Of a stretch of 64,000 nucleotides of DNA, positions 33,604-42,243 are shown piece by piece. The translations under genes and the position numbers were made by a program. The notes beneath the pieces are model-generated. The model saw nothing but the letters and a program-made list of their open reading frames with translations. It made no database searches and was not told the origin of the DNA. Origin of the DNA: CAMDHY01 sp046156265 (GTDB lineage: Bacteria; Pseudomonadota; Alphaproteobacteria; Rhizobiales; Segnochrobactraceae); contig NZ_JAWDIR010000022.1 of assembly GCF_046156265.1 (NCBI RefSeq), positions 1 through 64,000 of the forward strand. The letters run 5' to 3'. The first letter of the stretch is position 1, and every line of letters begins with the position of its first letter.

Positions 33604-34815
33604 TCAGATCGACGATACGGCATCCGCGGCGTCGTGGTCGCGCCCGTCCCCGCGGGTGCCGACGCCGGCGCGTGGCGATGCGATGCCGGCGGCCTCGATC
33701 TCGCCCGCGAACCGGATGCCGACAATGCGCGTCGCCCCGGCGAGGTGCAGCGCCGCCCCGGCGATCAGCCCGCGGCGGCAGAGGTCCTCCGCCACCGCGA
33801 CGCCGGCCGTGAGCGCTTCATCGATCTCCTGGGCCGTCAGCGGGCCGACACCGCGGGTGACGGGGCGGTCGCCGAGGTCGCTGTCGGGGGCGAGGTCGCG
33901 CGCCGGCACGCGGACGATCGCCGGATGGCCGGGCAGGTTCACCGCGTTGGCGATGACGGTCGCCGCTGCATCGGCCGACGCTGCGGTCGCGGCCAGCACC
34001 GTCACCGCATCGGCGATGCCGAGCGAGAACGACCGCCCGCGCCAGCCGGAGGTGGCGATGCCACCGACGCCGTCCGCGGCGGAGAGCTCGGTGCGCGCGA
34101 ACAGGGACGAAGCGTCGAGGCTCGGCCGGTCCGGCCGGTCGACGAGGCCGATCCTGAAGCGTTCGCCGGGCGCGAGGTGAAGCGCGATGTCGCCGCCATT
34201 GTTGACGTAGGCGCGGGAGAGGGGGTGGTCGACCAGCGGGCTATGCTCCCGCCCGCTCGCGCCCTCTGCCGCGCTGGCCCCGGCCAGCATCGCCGCAAGG
34301 ATCTCGTCGGCGACCGACCCGGCGACCGCGGCCATCGGGGTGATGAAGGGGGCGGTGTGTGGGAGCGCACCTCCCTCTCCGAAGTCATTCCCGGCCTTGT
34401 GCCGGGAACCCATGCAACGGCCCGGCAAATGCAGCGTCGGTGATCGGGGAGAGGAATGGGTTCCCGGCACAAGGCCGGGAATGACCACCGAGGGAGGGTC
34501 TGCCGAGGGAAGGACGCCCGAGTGTCGAAGGCCCGAAGGTTGGCCACCTCCCTCGGCATGCTCCGCTACCGCCTCATACATCCGCCTCGCCACCGGGCCT
34601 GTGAGCACCTTCCCCTCCCCTCGCGCTGGAGCGCGCAGCAGCGGCAACTCGGAACACAGCTCGTCGAGCAGACCATCGAAGCGCCGCATCGCCGCCGCAT
34701 AGGCCGCCTGCACCGCCGCCGGCGATCCGAACGCCTCGATGACGAGGTCGATCGGCCCGTCCTGCAGGTGCAGGCGCCGGCCGTCCGGCAGCATCGCGGC
34801 GTGGGCGCGGGTCAC
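33604..34815 (-). CDS. UPF0280 family protein with in-frame palindromic repeat insertion
   Basis: The 403-residue protein belongs to UPF0280, which is distantly related to ApbE flavin transferases. MLPDGRRLHLQDGPIDLVIEAFG is the family start and FITPMAAVAGSVADEILAAM, VNNGGDIALHLAPGE and LSLG-type segments are the core. Normally GPVA.RM leads within a few residues to FITPMAAV. Here some 70 extra residues lie between them, and 34 of these (about VVIPGLVPGTH...HKAGNDF) are encoded by a 102-base palindromic repeat (34384-34485). The frame stays open through it. The insertion probably forms a surface loop. The tail after IVGIRFAGEIE is also extended. Confidence 0.85.
   Translation of the reverse strand: MTRAHAAMLPDGRRLHLQDGPIDLVIEAFGSPAAVQAAYAAAMRRFDGLLDELCSELPLLRAPARGEGKVLTGPVARRMYEAVAEHAEGGGQPSGLRHSGVLPSADPPSVVIPGLVPGTHSSPRSPTLHLPGRCMGSRHKAGNDFGEGGALPHTAPFITPMAAVAGSVADEILAAMLAGASAAEGASGREHSPLVDHPLSRAYVNNGGDIALHLAPGERFRIGLVDRPDRPSLDASSLFARTELSAADGVGGIATSGWRGRSFSLGIADAVTVLAATAASADAAATVIANAVNLPGHPAIVRVPARDLAPDSDLGDRPVTRGVGPLTAQEIDEALTAGVAVAEDLCRRGLIAGAALHLAGATRIVGIRFAGEIEAAGIASPRAGVGTRGDGRDHDAADAVSSI
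34384..34485. repeat. 30-bp inverted repeat pair inside the UPF0280 gene
   Basis: A 30-base unit beginning GTCATTCCCGGCCTTGTGCC (34384-34413) is followed 42 bases later by its exact reverse complement (34456-34485). Each unit also contains its own hairpin CCCGGC-CTTGT-GCCGGG. The total length of 102 is a multiple of three. A second pair of the same unit lies in the intergenic region at 40505-40617. Confidence 0.92.
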
Positions 34816-34837
34816 GAACGTGACCTCCCGCCATCCT

Positions 34838-35002
34838 CTCCGCGGTCATCCCGGGTGCGAAGCAACGCGGAGCGAGCCGGGGCCCCGCGGAAGACTGGTC
34901 GCGCGCAGCGCGACGCTTGAGCCGCGCCTCCGGCGCGCATTCTTCCGCTGGGTCCCGGATCGGCGCTCGGCTGCGCCTCGCTTGTCCGGGATGACGGCGG
35001 AG
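34838..35002. repeat. Extragenic palindromic element within the operon
   Basis: The ends CTCCGCGGTCATCCCGG and CCGGGATGACGGCGGAG are nearly exact inverted copies, with further GC-rich hairpins between (CGCGCGCAGCGCG, GCGCCTCCGGCGCGC). It fills most of the 226-base gap between the reductase gene and the UPF0280 gene. It could dampen expression of the downstream part of the operon. Confidence 0.8.
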
Positions 35003-35041
35003 GGGATCGGTGCAAATCCCACCAGCCGGCCCTGTCCACCC

Positions 35042-36547
35042 TCACCCCCGCATCCCCGCCGTGCGCGGGGCGAAGGGCCACGGGTTGTCCGCCTGCACCG
35101 CCACGCGTTTCGGCGTCTCCGCTCCCGTCAGCGACGACAGCGGGCGGACGTGATCGAGGTGCCCGCCGAGCGCCGCGTAATCTTCGAGGCTCAAGGTGAA
35201 CTCGATCGGCGCCACCAGCGCCGGCGTCGGCACGGACCCAAAAGCATTGGCCGGCAGGCGGGTGACGTCGACCATGAAGGTGATGCCGCCGCCCGGCCAG
35301 ACATAGACCGGCGCGCCGCCGCAGGTGACGGTGGTGAGCGCCTCCTTGACCGAGCGCGTCAGCCGGACCGGGTTCTCCGTCACGCCGGAGCGCAGCGACC
35401 CGCCGGCGCCACCCATGAAGAGCACGGTGCAGAGCGCCGGCTCGCAGTTCTCGCGGATGAGCTCGACGGAGTGCGTGAGGCTCGCCGGCAGCGCCGTCTC
35501 GACGGGCGTGAGCGCCTCGTCGAGGACGTAGTAGCCGTGCTGCTCGCCGGTGGTCGACACCATCAGCATCGTCAGCCCCGGCCGTGCCTTCTTCGCATCG
35601 AAGGGGCCGAGGATCGACAGGGGATCGGTGATGTTGGTGCCGCCCCACCCGGTGCCGGGCTCCGCGACGCGGAAATAGCGGCCGGGCGTCGAGCGGCGGC
35701 CCTTCAGCTTGATGCCGGTGTCGGGGATGCCCAAGAGCTTGCCGGCCTGGTGCTCGGACAGCACGCCGGTGATGTGGTCGTCGACCACCACGACCTCGTC
35801 GACCTTGCCGTGCCACTGCTTGGCGAACATGCCGATGGTGGCCGAGCCACAGCCGACGCGCATGCGCTCCTCGACCGCACCGTTCACCACCGGCGGCCGG
35901 CCGGCCGCGACGATGACGGTGGCGCCGTCGTCCACCGTGAGTTCGACGGGCTGGCCGTTCGACAGCGCGAGCAGCGTCTCGCAGGTGACGCGACCCTCGG
36001 GCTTGGTGCCACCGGTGAGATGGTGGACGCCGCCCAGCGACAGCATCTGCGAGCCGTATTCGGCCGTGGTGACGTGGCCGACGGGCTCGCCGTTCGCCCG
36101 CACCAGCGACCGCTCGGGGCCGAGATGGCGGTCTGTGTCAATCTTCACCTTGACACCACAGTAGGAAAATATCCCCTCGGTGACGACGGTGACCATGTCG
36201 ACGCCGTCGACCTCCGACGAGACGATGAACGGCGCCGGCTTGTAGTCGGGATAGGTGGTGCCGGCGCCGATGGCGGTCACGAAGGTGTCAGGCCCGTGCA
36301 GCACGCCGCCGTCCCAAGCGCCTCTGTCGAAGGGCACCACGGCGCCGCCCTGCGACAGCGTACGGTCGAGGACGACGTGCGGGTCGACGCGCACGAGCGT
36401 GCCCTCGTGGTTGGCGTAGCGGTCGCAGGCACCGACCATGCCGGGGCGGATGAAGCACATCACCGGGCAGGCGTCGCAGCGGATCTTGTCGTCCGTTGCC
36501 GGCGCTGGCGCCGCGGCGGCGGGGGGCGGAGCGATGTCGTCGAGCAT
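35042..36547 (-). CDS. 6-hydroxynicotinate reductase-like Fe-S protein
   Basis: The 501-residue protein begins with a ferredoxin-like cluster site CDACPVMCFIRPGMVGACDRY, giving four cysteines, and continues with ITPL-like soluble domains (LGGVHHLTGG, VGCGSATIGMFAKQW, LFMGGAGGSL, GGGITFMVDVTRLP). It matches proteins annotated as 6-hydroxynicotinate reductase, which reduces the pyridine ring in nicotinate breakdown. The ATG abuts the stop of the molybdenum-enzyme gene. The true substrate here is not shown, since nicotinate-specific partners are missing. Confidence 0.82.
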   Translation of the reverse strand: MLDDIAPPPAAAAPAPATDDKIRCDACPVMCFIRPGMVGACDRYANHEGTLVRVDPHVVLDRTLSQGGAVVPFDRGAWDGGVLHGPDTFVTAIGAGTTYPDYKPAPFIVSSEVDGVDMVTVVTEGIFSYCGVKVKIDTDRHLGPERSLVRANGEPVGHVTTAEYGSQMLSLGGVHHLTGGTKPEGRVTCETLLALSNGQPVELTVDDGATVIVAAGRPPVVNGAVEERMRVGCGSATIGMFAKQWHGKVDEVVVVDDHITGVLSEHQAGKLLGIPDTGIKLKGRRSTPGRYFRVAEPGTGWGGTNITDPLSILGPFDAKKARPGLTMLMVSTTGEQHGYYVLDEALTPVETALPASLTHSVELIRENCEPALCTVLFMGGAGGSLRSGVTENPVRLTRSVKEALTTVTCGGAPVYVWPGGGITFMVDVTRLPANAFGSVPTPALVAPIEFTLSLEDYAALGGHLDHVRPLSSLTGAETPKRVAVQADNPWPFAPRTAGMRG

Positions 36548-39439
36548 TCAGGCCCCCTCGCCGGCGGTCTCCGCGACGGCGCGGATGGCGGCGCGGACGC
36601 GGTCGGGCGTCGCCGGCACGCGGGTGAGGCGGGCGCCGGTGGCGTGGTGGATGGCGTTGAGGATCGCCGGCGCGGTCGGGATCAGCGCCTGCTCGCCGAT
36701 GCCCTTGGCGCCGAACGGGCCGACCGGCGAGGCGTCCTCGATCAGGATCGAGACGACCTCCGGCATGTCGCCGACGGTGGGGATCAGGTAGTCGTGGAGG
36801 TTCTCGCCGCGACCGGGGAAGAACTCCTCCATCAGCGCGAGGCCCAACCCCTGGGCGACACCGCCCTCGATCTGGCCTTCCACCAACGTCGGGTTGATGG
36901 CGCGGCCGACATCGTGGGCGGCGGTGATCTTCAGGACCCTGACGGTGCCGAGCGTGGTGTCGACCTCGACCTCGGCGATGTGGGCACCGCAGCCATAGAC
37001 GGCATAGGGGCTGCCCTGGCCGTCGGCATCGAGCGGCGAGGTCGGCGGGTCGAAGGTCTCTTCCACGGCAAGGACATAGCCGCGGGCGTCGGGCGCCATC
37101 GCGGCGAGGTCGAGGGTGCGGGCGTGGTCGCCGTCGGTGACCGTGACTGTGCCGGGACCGAAGGTGAGGCGGGCGCTCTCGCCGGCGTTGGCGAGGCGGA
37201 GGATCTCCCGGCGCAGCGCCCGGCCGGCGAGCTCGGCCGCCTTGCCGGTGACGAAGGTCTGGCGCGAGGCGGAGGTCTTGCCGCAGTCGGGGGTGAGATC
37301 GGTGTCGGCGGAAACACGATCCATGATCACGATCGGCGCGCCCAGCGCCTCGGCGGCGATCTGGGTGACGACGGTGTTCGAGCCCTGGCCGATGTCGACG
37401 GCGCCCTGGTGCAGCGAAAGCCGCCCGTCGGGCTTGAGGCCGAGGCGGATGGTCGAGGGGTTCGGCAGCGAGGTGTTGCCGCAGCCGTACCACATGCCGG
37501 CGACGCCGACGCCGCGGCGGCGGGGGCCGGTGGCCTTCGCATTGAAATCGCTGGCGTCTTCGAGCGCGCGCGCCCAGTGCGGGCGGAGCGCTTCGAGGCA
37601 CGGGACGATGCCCAGGCCCTCGCCCAGCACCTGGCCGGTCACCGTCGGCTGGTCGGGCCGGAGTGCGTTCAACAGGCGGAACTCGAGCCGGTCGAGGCCG
37701 AGCTTTTCGGCCAGCATGTCGAAGGCCTGCTCCTGCGCCACCGCCGCCTGCGGCACGCCGAAGCCGCGGAAGGCGCCGGCGGGGACGAGGTGGGTGTGAA
37801 CGGCCCGCGTCAGCGCCCGGTAGTGCGGCACGAGATAGGGGCCGGAGGCGTGCACGGGCACGCGGTTAGCCACCGTCGGCCCCCACGAGGCATAGGCGCC
37901 GGTGTTGAAATCGGCTGCGAAATCAAACGCCTGGATCCGGCCGTCGGGAGAGGCGGCGACGCGGATGTGCATCTTCGCCGGGTGGCGCTTGGTGGTCGTC
38001 GCCATCGATTCCGGCCGCGAGTAGACCATCCGCACCGGCCGGTCGAGGTGCCAGGCGGCGACCGCCACGAAGGGCTGCACCGACAGATCGAGCTTCGAGC
38101 CGAAGCCGCCGCCGACCGCGGTCGGGATGATGCGGACGGCCTCGGGCGCGATGCCGAGCACCTTCGCCACCTCGTCGCGGTCCATGTAGGGCGACTGGGT
38201 GCAGGCCTGCACCTCGATGCGGTCACCGACGCGCCGGGCGAAACCGGCCTCCGGCTCGATGTAGGCGTGCTCGACGAAGCCGGAGGAGAAGTCGCCCTCG
38301 ACAGTGACGAGAGCGTTGTCCTGTAAGGATTTCTCGACGTCGCCGCGGACGACGCGGCCCTTCACCAGCACGTTGCCGACGCGGCCGGGCTGCACGGCGT
38401 CCGCACCGGGGGCGAGCGCCGCATCCATCGTCGTCAGCGCCGCAAGCTCTTCCCACTCCACCGGAAAATCCGCGAGCGACAGCGAGGCCACCACATGCGG
38501 CTCGCCGACGACGGCGGCGACCGCCTCGCCGCGGAAGCGGGTTTCCGACACGGCGAAGACCGGCTGGTCGGCGAACGGCGGGATGACGCCGAAGCGGTTC
38601 TCGCCGGGCACGTCGGCGGCAGTGAAGACCCTGAGAACGCCGGGGTTTTTCGCGATCCACGCCGCCACGTCGCCGAGCCGGAAGCGGGCGTGATGGAACG
38701 AGCTGCGGACGGCACGGAGCGCCAGCGTTCCCGCCGGGGCGAAATCGGCTCCGAAAATGTCAGAACCTTCAACCTTTTCAACGCCATCGAGCCGCGCCAG
38801 CCGGCGTCCGACGGCACCGGCCGTCACCGGCGCGCCGACGGTGCCATCGACGGTGCCGTGATGACGGGCGTCGACGGCCCCGTCCCCGCCGGCAGCATCG
38901 AGCACCGCCGCGACGATCTTTCGGTAGCCCGTGCAACGACAGAGGACGCCGCCGATGGCGTCGAAGACGGCCGCTTCCGACGGTGCGGTTTCCCGCTCCA
39001 GCAGCGCCGTCGCCGACACCAGCATCCCCGGCGTGCAGATGCCGCACTGGGCGGCACCGTGGGCGAGGAAGGCGTCCTGCAGGCGCTTGGCCGCCGGATG
39101 CCGATCACTGATGCCCTCGATGGTCTCGACCGAGCGGCCCTCGACCTGGCCGACGGCGGTGAGGCAGCCGCAGACGGGCTCGCCATCAAGGAGCACCGTG
39201 CAGGCGCCGCAGTCGCCGGCGTCGCAGCCGACCTTGGTGCCGGTGAGGCCGAGATCGTCGCGCAGCACCGACGTCAGCCGCCGCGCCGGCGACGCGTCGG
39301 TCGCGGTTTCGCGGCCGTTGAGGATGAAGGTGATGGCGTTCGCGCCAGCGGCGGCGTGGCTTGCGGACTGGATGGATGCTGACGCGGCGGCGGACCTGCC
39401 GTCATCGGCCACCGCGGGCTTGTGCACGGTCTCCAGCAT
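36548..39439 (-). CDS. Molybdenum hydroxylase: fused 2Fe-2S and Mo-binding subunits (xanthine dehydrogenase family)
   Basis: The 963-residue protein fuses two subunits that are usually separate. Residues about 35-185 are the iron-sulfur part with GCDAGDCGAC (first 2Fe-2S cluster) and CGICTPG and CRCTGY (second). From about residue 210 to the end is the molybdopterin part with VGGGFGSK, GAFRGFGVPQA and the catalytic Glu loop GAKGIGEQAL. It would hydroxylate an N-heterocycle or aldehyde using water, passing electrons through the clusters to the FAD subunit encoded just upstream. Confidence 0.92.
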   Translation of the reverse strand: MLETVHKPAVADDGRSAAASASIQSASHAAAGANAITFILNGRETATDASPARRLTSVLRDDLGLTGTKVGCDAGDCGACTVLLDGEPVCGCLTAVGQVEGRSVETIEGISDRHPAAKRLQDAFLAHGAAQCGICTPGMLVSATALLERETAPSEAAVFDAIGGVLCRCTGYRKIVAAVLDAAGGDGAVDARHHGTVDGTVGAPVTAGAVGRRLARLDGVEKVEGSDIFGADFAPAGTLALRAVRSSFHHARFRLGDVAAWIAKNPGVLRVFTAADVPGENRFGVIPPFADQPVFAVSETRFRGEAVAAVVGEPHVVASLSLADFPVEWEELAALTTMDAALAPGADAVQPGRVGNVLVKGRVVRGDVEKSLQDNALVTVEGDFSSGFVEHAYIEPEAGFARRVGDRIEVQACTQSPYMDRDEVAKVLGIAPEAVRIIPTAVGGGFGSKLDLSVQPFVAVAAWHLDRPVRMVYSRPESMATTTKRHPAKMHIRVAASPDGRIQAFDFAADFNTGAYASWGPTVANRVPVHASGPYLVPHYRALTRAVHTHLVPAGAFRGFGVPQAAVAQEQAFDMLAEKLGLDRLEFRLLNALRPDQPTVTGQVLGEGLGIVPCLEALRPHWARALEDASDFNAKATGPRRRGVGVAGMWYGCGNTSLPNPSTIRLGLKPDGRLSLHQGAVDIGQGSNTVVTQIAAEALGAPIVIMDRVSADTDLTPDCGKTSASRQTFVTGKAAELAGRALRREILRLANAGESARLTFGPGTVTVTDGDHARTLDLAAMAPDARGYVLAVEETFDPPTSPLDADGQGSPYAVYGCGAHIAEVEVDTTLGTVRVLKITAAHDVGRAINPTLVEGQIEGGVAQGLGLALMEEFFPGRGENLHDYLIPTVGDMPEVVSILIEDASPVGPFGAKGIGEQALIPTAPAILNAIHHATGARLTRVPATPDRVRAAIRAVAETAGEGA

Positions 39440-39442
39440 CGG

Positions 39443-40291
39443 TCAGCCCTCCGGGGTGTCGGGGTCGGCGGTGCAGGCGTCGAGGGCGCGCCGCACCAGT
39501 TCCAGCGCCGCCTCGCGCCGGTAGGCGGCGGTGGCGCGGACGTCGTCGATCGGGTCGAGGTGGGCCAGGTGCTCAGGCATGACCCGCGTCGACAGCGGCT
39601 CGGCAAGGTCCGCGCCGGCGAGGGCGTCTTCCAGGGAGAGCAGCCGCTTCGCCACCGCCGAGCAGGCACCGACGGCGACGCGGGCCTCGGCCACCCTGCC
39701 CGCCTCCATCCGCACCACCGCTGCGACCATGGCGATCGAGATGACGAGATAGCGCCGGGTGCCGAGCTTTAGGAAGGCCGAGCGGCCGGCCTCGATCGTC
39801 CGCGGCACCAGGATGGCGGTGACGAGTTCGCCCGGGGCCAGCACCGTCTTGCGGTAGCCGGTGATGAAGTCGGCGAGCGCGACGCGGAGGCGGCCGCGCG
39901 GGCCGGCGATCTCGACGAAGGCGTCGAGCGCCAAGAGCGGCGGCACGCCGTCGGCGGCGGGCGAGGCGTTGACGAGGTTGCCGGCGATCGTCGCTGCGTT
40001 CTGGATCTGCACCGAGCCGACCTCGCGGGCGGCCGCCTTCAGCATGGCGAAGCATGGCGGCAGGGGCGCGCGGACGAGCGCGCTCCAGGTGACGCGAGCG
40101 CCGATGCGCACGAGGCCGGGCTCGAGCGTGATCGCCGACAGGCCCTCGAGGCGGGAGAGGTCGACGATGCGGGCGGGGGCCGGGCGGTCGACGAGGGCGG
40201 GGAACACGTCGGTGCCCCCGGCGAGGATGCAGGCGGGCTCCGCCAGCATCTCGACGGCCTCCTCGACCGTGCGCGGCCTCAGATAGCTCAT
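39443..40291 (-). CDS. Molybdenum hydroxylase FAD-binding subunit
   Basis: The 282-residue protein is a CoxM/XdhB-type FAD subunit, with the FAD-binding motifs ILAGGTDVFP near residue 25 and TIAGNLVNASPAAD near residue 105. KTVLAPGELVTAI and the C-terminal CO-dehydrogenase flavoprotein domain follow. It is the first gene of the cluster, three bases ahead of the fused subunit, with which it forms the complete enzyme. Confidence 0.92.
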   Translation of the reverse strand: MSYLRPRTVEEAVEMLAEPACILAGGTDVFPALVDRPAPARIVDLSRLEGLSAITLEPGLVRIGARVTWSALVRAPLPPCFAMLKAAAREVGSVQIQNAATIAGNLVNASPAADGVPPLLALDAFVEIAGPRGRLRVALADFITGYRKTVLAPGELVTAILVPRTIEAGRSAFLKLGTRRYLVISIAMVAAVVRMEAGRVAEARVAVGACSAVAKRLLSLEDALAGADLAEPLSTRVMPEHLAHLDPIDDVRATAAYRREAALELVRRALDACTADPDTPEG

Positions 40292-40332
40292 CGGTCCCCT
40301 CGCACCCGCGCGGGCGGGCTTCGCTCGGCAAG

Positions 40333-40354
40333 CGTTATCGTTTGTGTGCTAACG
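40333..40354 (-). promoter_or_regulatory. Inverted repeat CGTTA-12-TAACG, candidate operator
   Basis: The two five-base arms lie 42-63 bases upstream of the FAD-subunit start, in the least GC-rich part of the intergenic region (GTTATCGTTTGTGTGCTAAC). It is a reasonable place for a regulator site, but no regulator gene belongs to this cluster. Confidence 0.35.
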
Positions 40355-40504
40355 GTCTCTCCGGTGCGGCCGGCTGTCAAGACACATTCGAAAGTGGGGT
40401 CCCGCTAGCCCGCGCCGGCGGGAGAAGGTGGCGCGCAGCGCGGTGCCAGAGCGCGGATGTCAGCCGCTCCCCCACCGGATGTCGCGGGGTGAACCCTCTT
40501 GGTG

Positions 40505-40617
40505 GTCATTCCCGGCCTTGTGCCGGGAACCCATTCGTTCCAGCGCTCACGGCGTTGGAGGGGAAAGTGCGACCGGGCTGACGTTGCATGCGTTCCCGGC
40601 ACAAGGCCGGGAATGAC
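40505..40617. repeat. 30-bp inverted repeat pair, intergenic copy
   Basis: The same 30-base unit as in the UPF0280 gene occurs at 40505-40534 and, inverted with one mismatch, at 40588-40617. The spacer is 53 bases and differs in sequence from that of the other pair, so the arms are the conserved part. Confidence 0.9.
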
Positions 40618-40747
40618 TCCGGAGGGGTGGATGCCCATTCCGCCAGTGCATGCGGCAGCAGGCGCCAGTGGGCGACCTCGAGTACGGGCGACCTTGGGCA
40701 TAGCGGGCAACAGCGCGCGCCAGTGGGAGAAGGAGATGCGCCCGCCT

Positions 40748-42229
40748 CTACTCCCTGTCCCACTCCGCCAGTGTCCGAGCGGTGCCGCGCTCCAACAAGC
40801 TCGCCAGCGCCTGCACCACCGCCGCCTTGAGGCGCGGGTCGGTCGAGAGGTCGTCGCCAAAGATCTCGCGGACGGAGAGGAGGCCGGTCGCCAGCGCCGC
40901 GGCGTCACGGCCAGCCTTCGCGGCGATGGCAGTGAGCTTCGGGGCCAGGGGGTCATTGAGGTCGTGCGGCTTGCCCGCCTCGTCCACCCCGACGACCCAG
41001 CGCATCCAGGCGGCGAGCGCCAGGCCGAGGCGGTCGATCGGGGCGCCGGCGGAAAGCCGGTCGCGGACGGAGCCGAGCAGGCGCTGCGGCAGCTTCTGCG
41101 AGCCGTCCATGGCGATCTGGCGGGTGCGGTGGCGGAGCGCCGGGTTGGCGAAACGCTTCAAGGTCTCGTGGCGATAGCCGGTGAGGTCGCCGAGGCCGTC
41201 CGGGCGCAGCGTCGGCTCGATCTCGTCGCGCATCATCATCGCGAGGAAGCGCACTAGGTGGAGGTCGTGCATCGCGTCCGCCACCGTCTCGCGGCCCATC
41301 TGCACGGCGAGATAGGCGAGCGTCGAATGAGGGCCGTTGAGGAGGCGGATCTTCATGCGCTCGTAGGCGGGCACCTTGTTGGAGACGGTGACGCCGGCCG
41401 CCGCGAAGTCCGGCCGGCCGGCGGGAAAGCGGTCCTCGACCACCCACTGGCTGAACGGCTCGGTGACGACCGGCCAGGCGTCCTCCAGCCCGGTGGCGGC
41501 GGCGATCGCCGCCCGGTCGGCGTCGGTGGTGGCGGGCGTGATGCGGTCGACCATCGTCGCCGGGAAGGCCACCTCGCCCTCGACGAAGCGGCCGAGGTCG
41601 GGGTCGCGGAGGCTGGCGAAGCGGGCGACGATGCGGCGGACGGTGGCGCCGTTGGCGGGGAGGTTGTCGCACGGCATCACCGCGAAGGGGGCGAGGCCGT
41701 CGGCGCGGCGGCGGGCGAGCGCCTCGACGATCAGGCCGGGCACGCTCGACGGCGCGTGCGGGTCCAGGAGGTCGGCCCGCACGAGGGGGTGGTCCTCGGC
41801 GAGGCGGCCGGTGGCGGGGTCGTGGCAGTAGCCCTTCTCGCTGACGGTGAGGCTGACGATGCGCACGCGCGGATCGGCCATACGGGCGATGAGGCGCGCG
41901 CGGTCCTCCGGCACGACGAGCAATTCGGTGACGCAGCCGATGACGCGGTGGCTGGTGCCCTCGGCGCCGGCGACAGCGAGCGTGTAGAGGCCGTCCTGCG
42001 GGGCGAGCGCGTCGCGGGTGGCGGGGCTGCGCAGGCTCGCCGCGACGATGCCCCAGGAAGTGTCGGCGGCGAGCAGGTCGTCGATCACCGGCGCCTGGTG
42101 GGCGCGGTGGAAGGCGCCGATGCCGAGATGGACGATGCCGGGCGTGACGGCGGCCCGGTCGTAGGCGGGGCGGGCGACGGCCGGCGGCAGCCGACCGAGC
42201 GTGGCGTTCGAGAGGCGCGGCAGCGACAT
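40748..42229 (-). CDS. uxuB: Mannitol dehydrogenase family oxidoreductase, fructuronate reductase-like
   Basis: The 493-residue protein is a long-chain polyol dehydrogenase. It has the NAD-binding start VTPGIVHLGIGAFHRAHQ, SEKGYCHDPATG, CDNLPANG and the active-site block VSNKVPAYERMKIRLLNGPHSTLAYLAV, where the catalytic Lys and the Asn/His lie. In this operon, with glucuronate isomerase, it should reduce fructuronate to mannonate. A mannitol or tagaturonate substrate is the alternative. It is the last gene of the leftward uronate operon. Confidence 0.85.
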   Translation of the reverse strand: MSLPRLSNATLGRLPPAVARPAYDRAAVTPGIVHLGIGAFHRAHQAPVIDDLLAADTSWGIVAASLRSPATRDALAPQDGLYTLAVAGAEGTSHRVIGCVTELLVVPEDRARLIARMADPRVRIVSLTVSEKGYCHDPATGRLAEDHPLVRADLLDPHAPSSVPGLIVEALARRRADGLAPFAVMPCDNLPANGATVRRIVARFASLRDPDLGRFVEGEVAFPATMVDRITPATTDADRAAIAAATGLEDAWPVVTEPFSQWVVEDRFPAGRPDFAAAGVTVSNKVPAYERMKIRLLNGPHSTLAYLAVQMGRETVADAMHDLHLVRFLAMMMRDEIEPTLRPDGLGDLTGYRHETLKRFANPALRHRTRQIAMDGSQKLPQRLLGSVRDRLSAGAPIDRLGLALAAWMRWVVGVDEAGKPHDLNDPLAPKLTAIAAKAGRDAAALATGLLSVREIFGDDLSTDPRLKAAVVQALASLLERGTARTLAEWDRE

Positions 42230-42243
42230 GCGAGGGTCCGGGT

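Larger units (their letters stand above)
40292..40747. other. Intergenic region with promoter and repeats
   Basis: These 456 bases hold no gene. The first 65 probably carry the promoter of the molybdenum-hydroxylase cluster. After that come a partial extragenic repeat (GGGAGAAGGTGGCGCGCAGC at about 40420-40440) and a full palindromic repeat pair (40505-40617). Confidence 0.6.

Noticed and set aside
34739..38326. Open frame of 1,195 codons on the plus strand
   Set aside because: It is antisense to the UPF0280, reductase and molybdenum-enzyme genes, all of which have clear family motifs.
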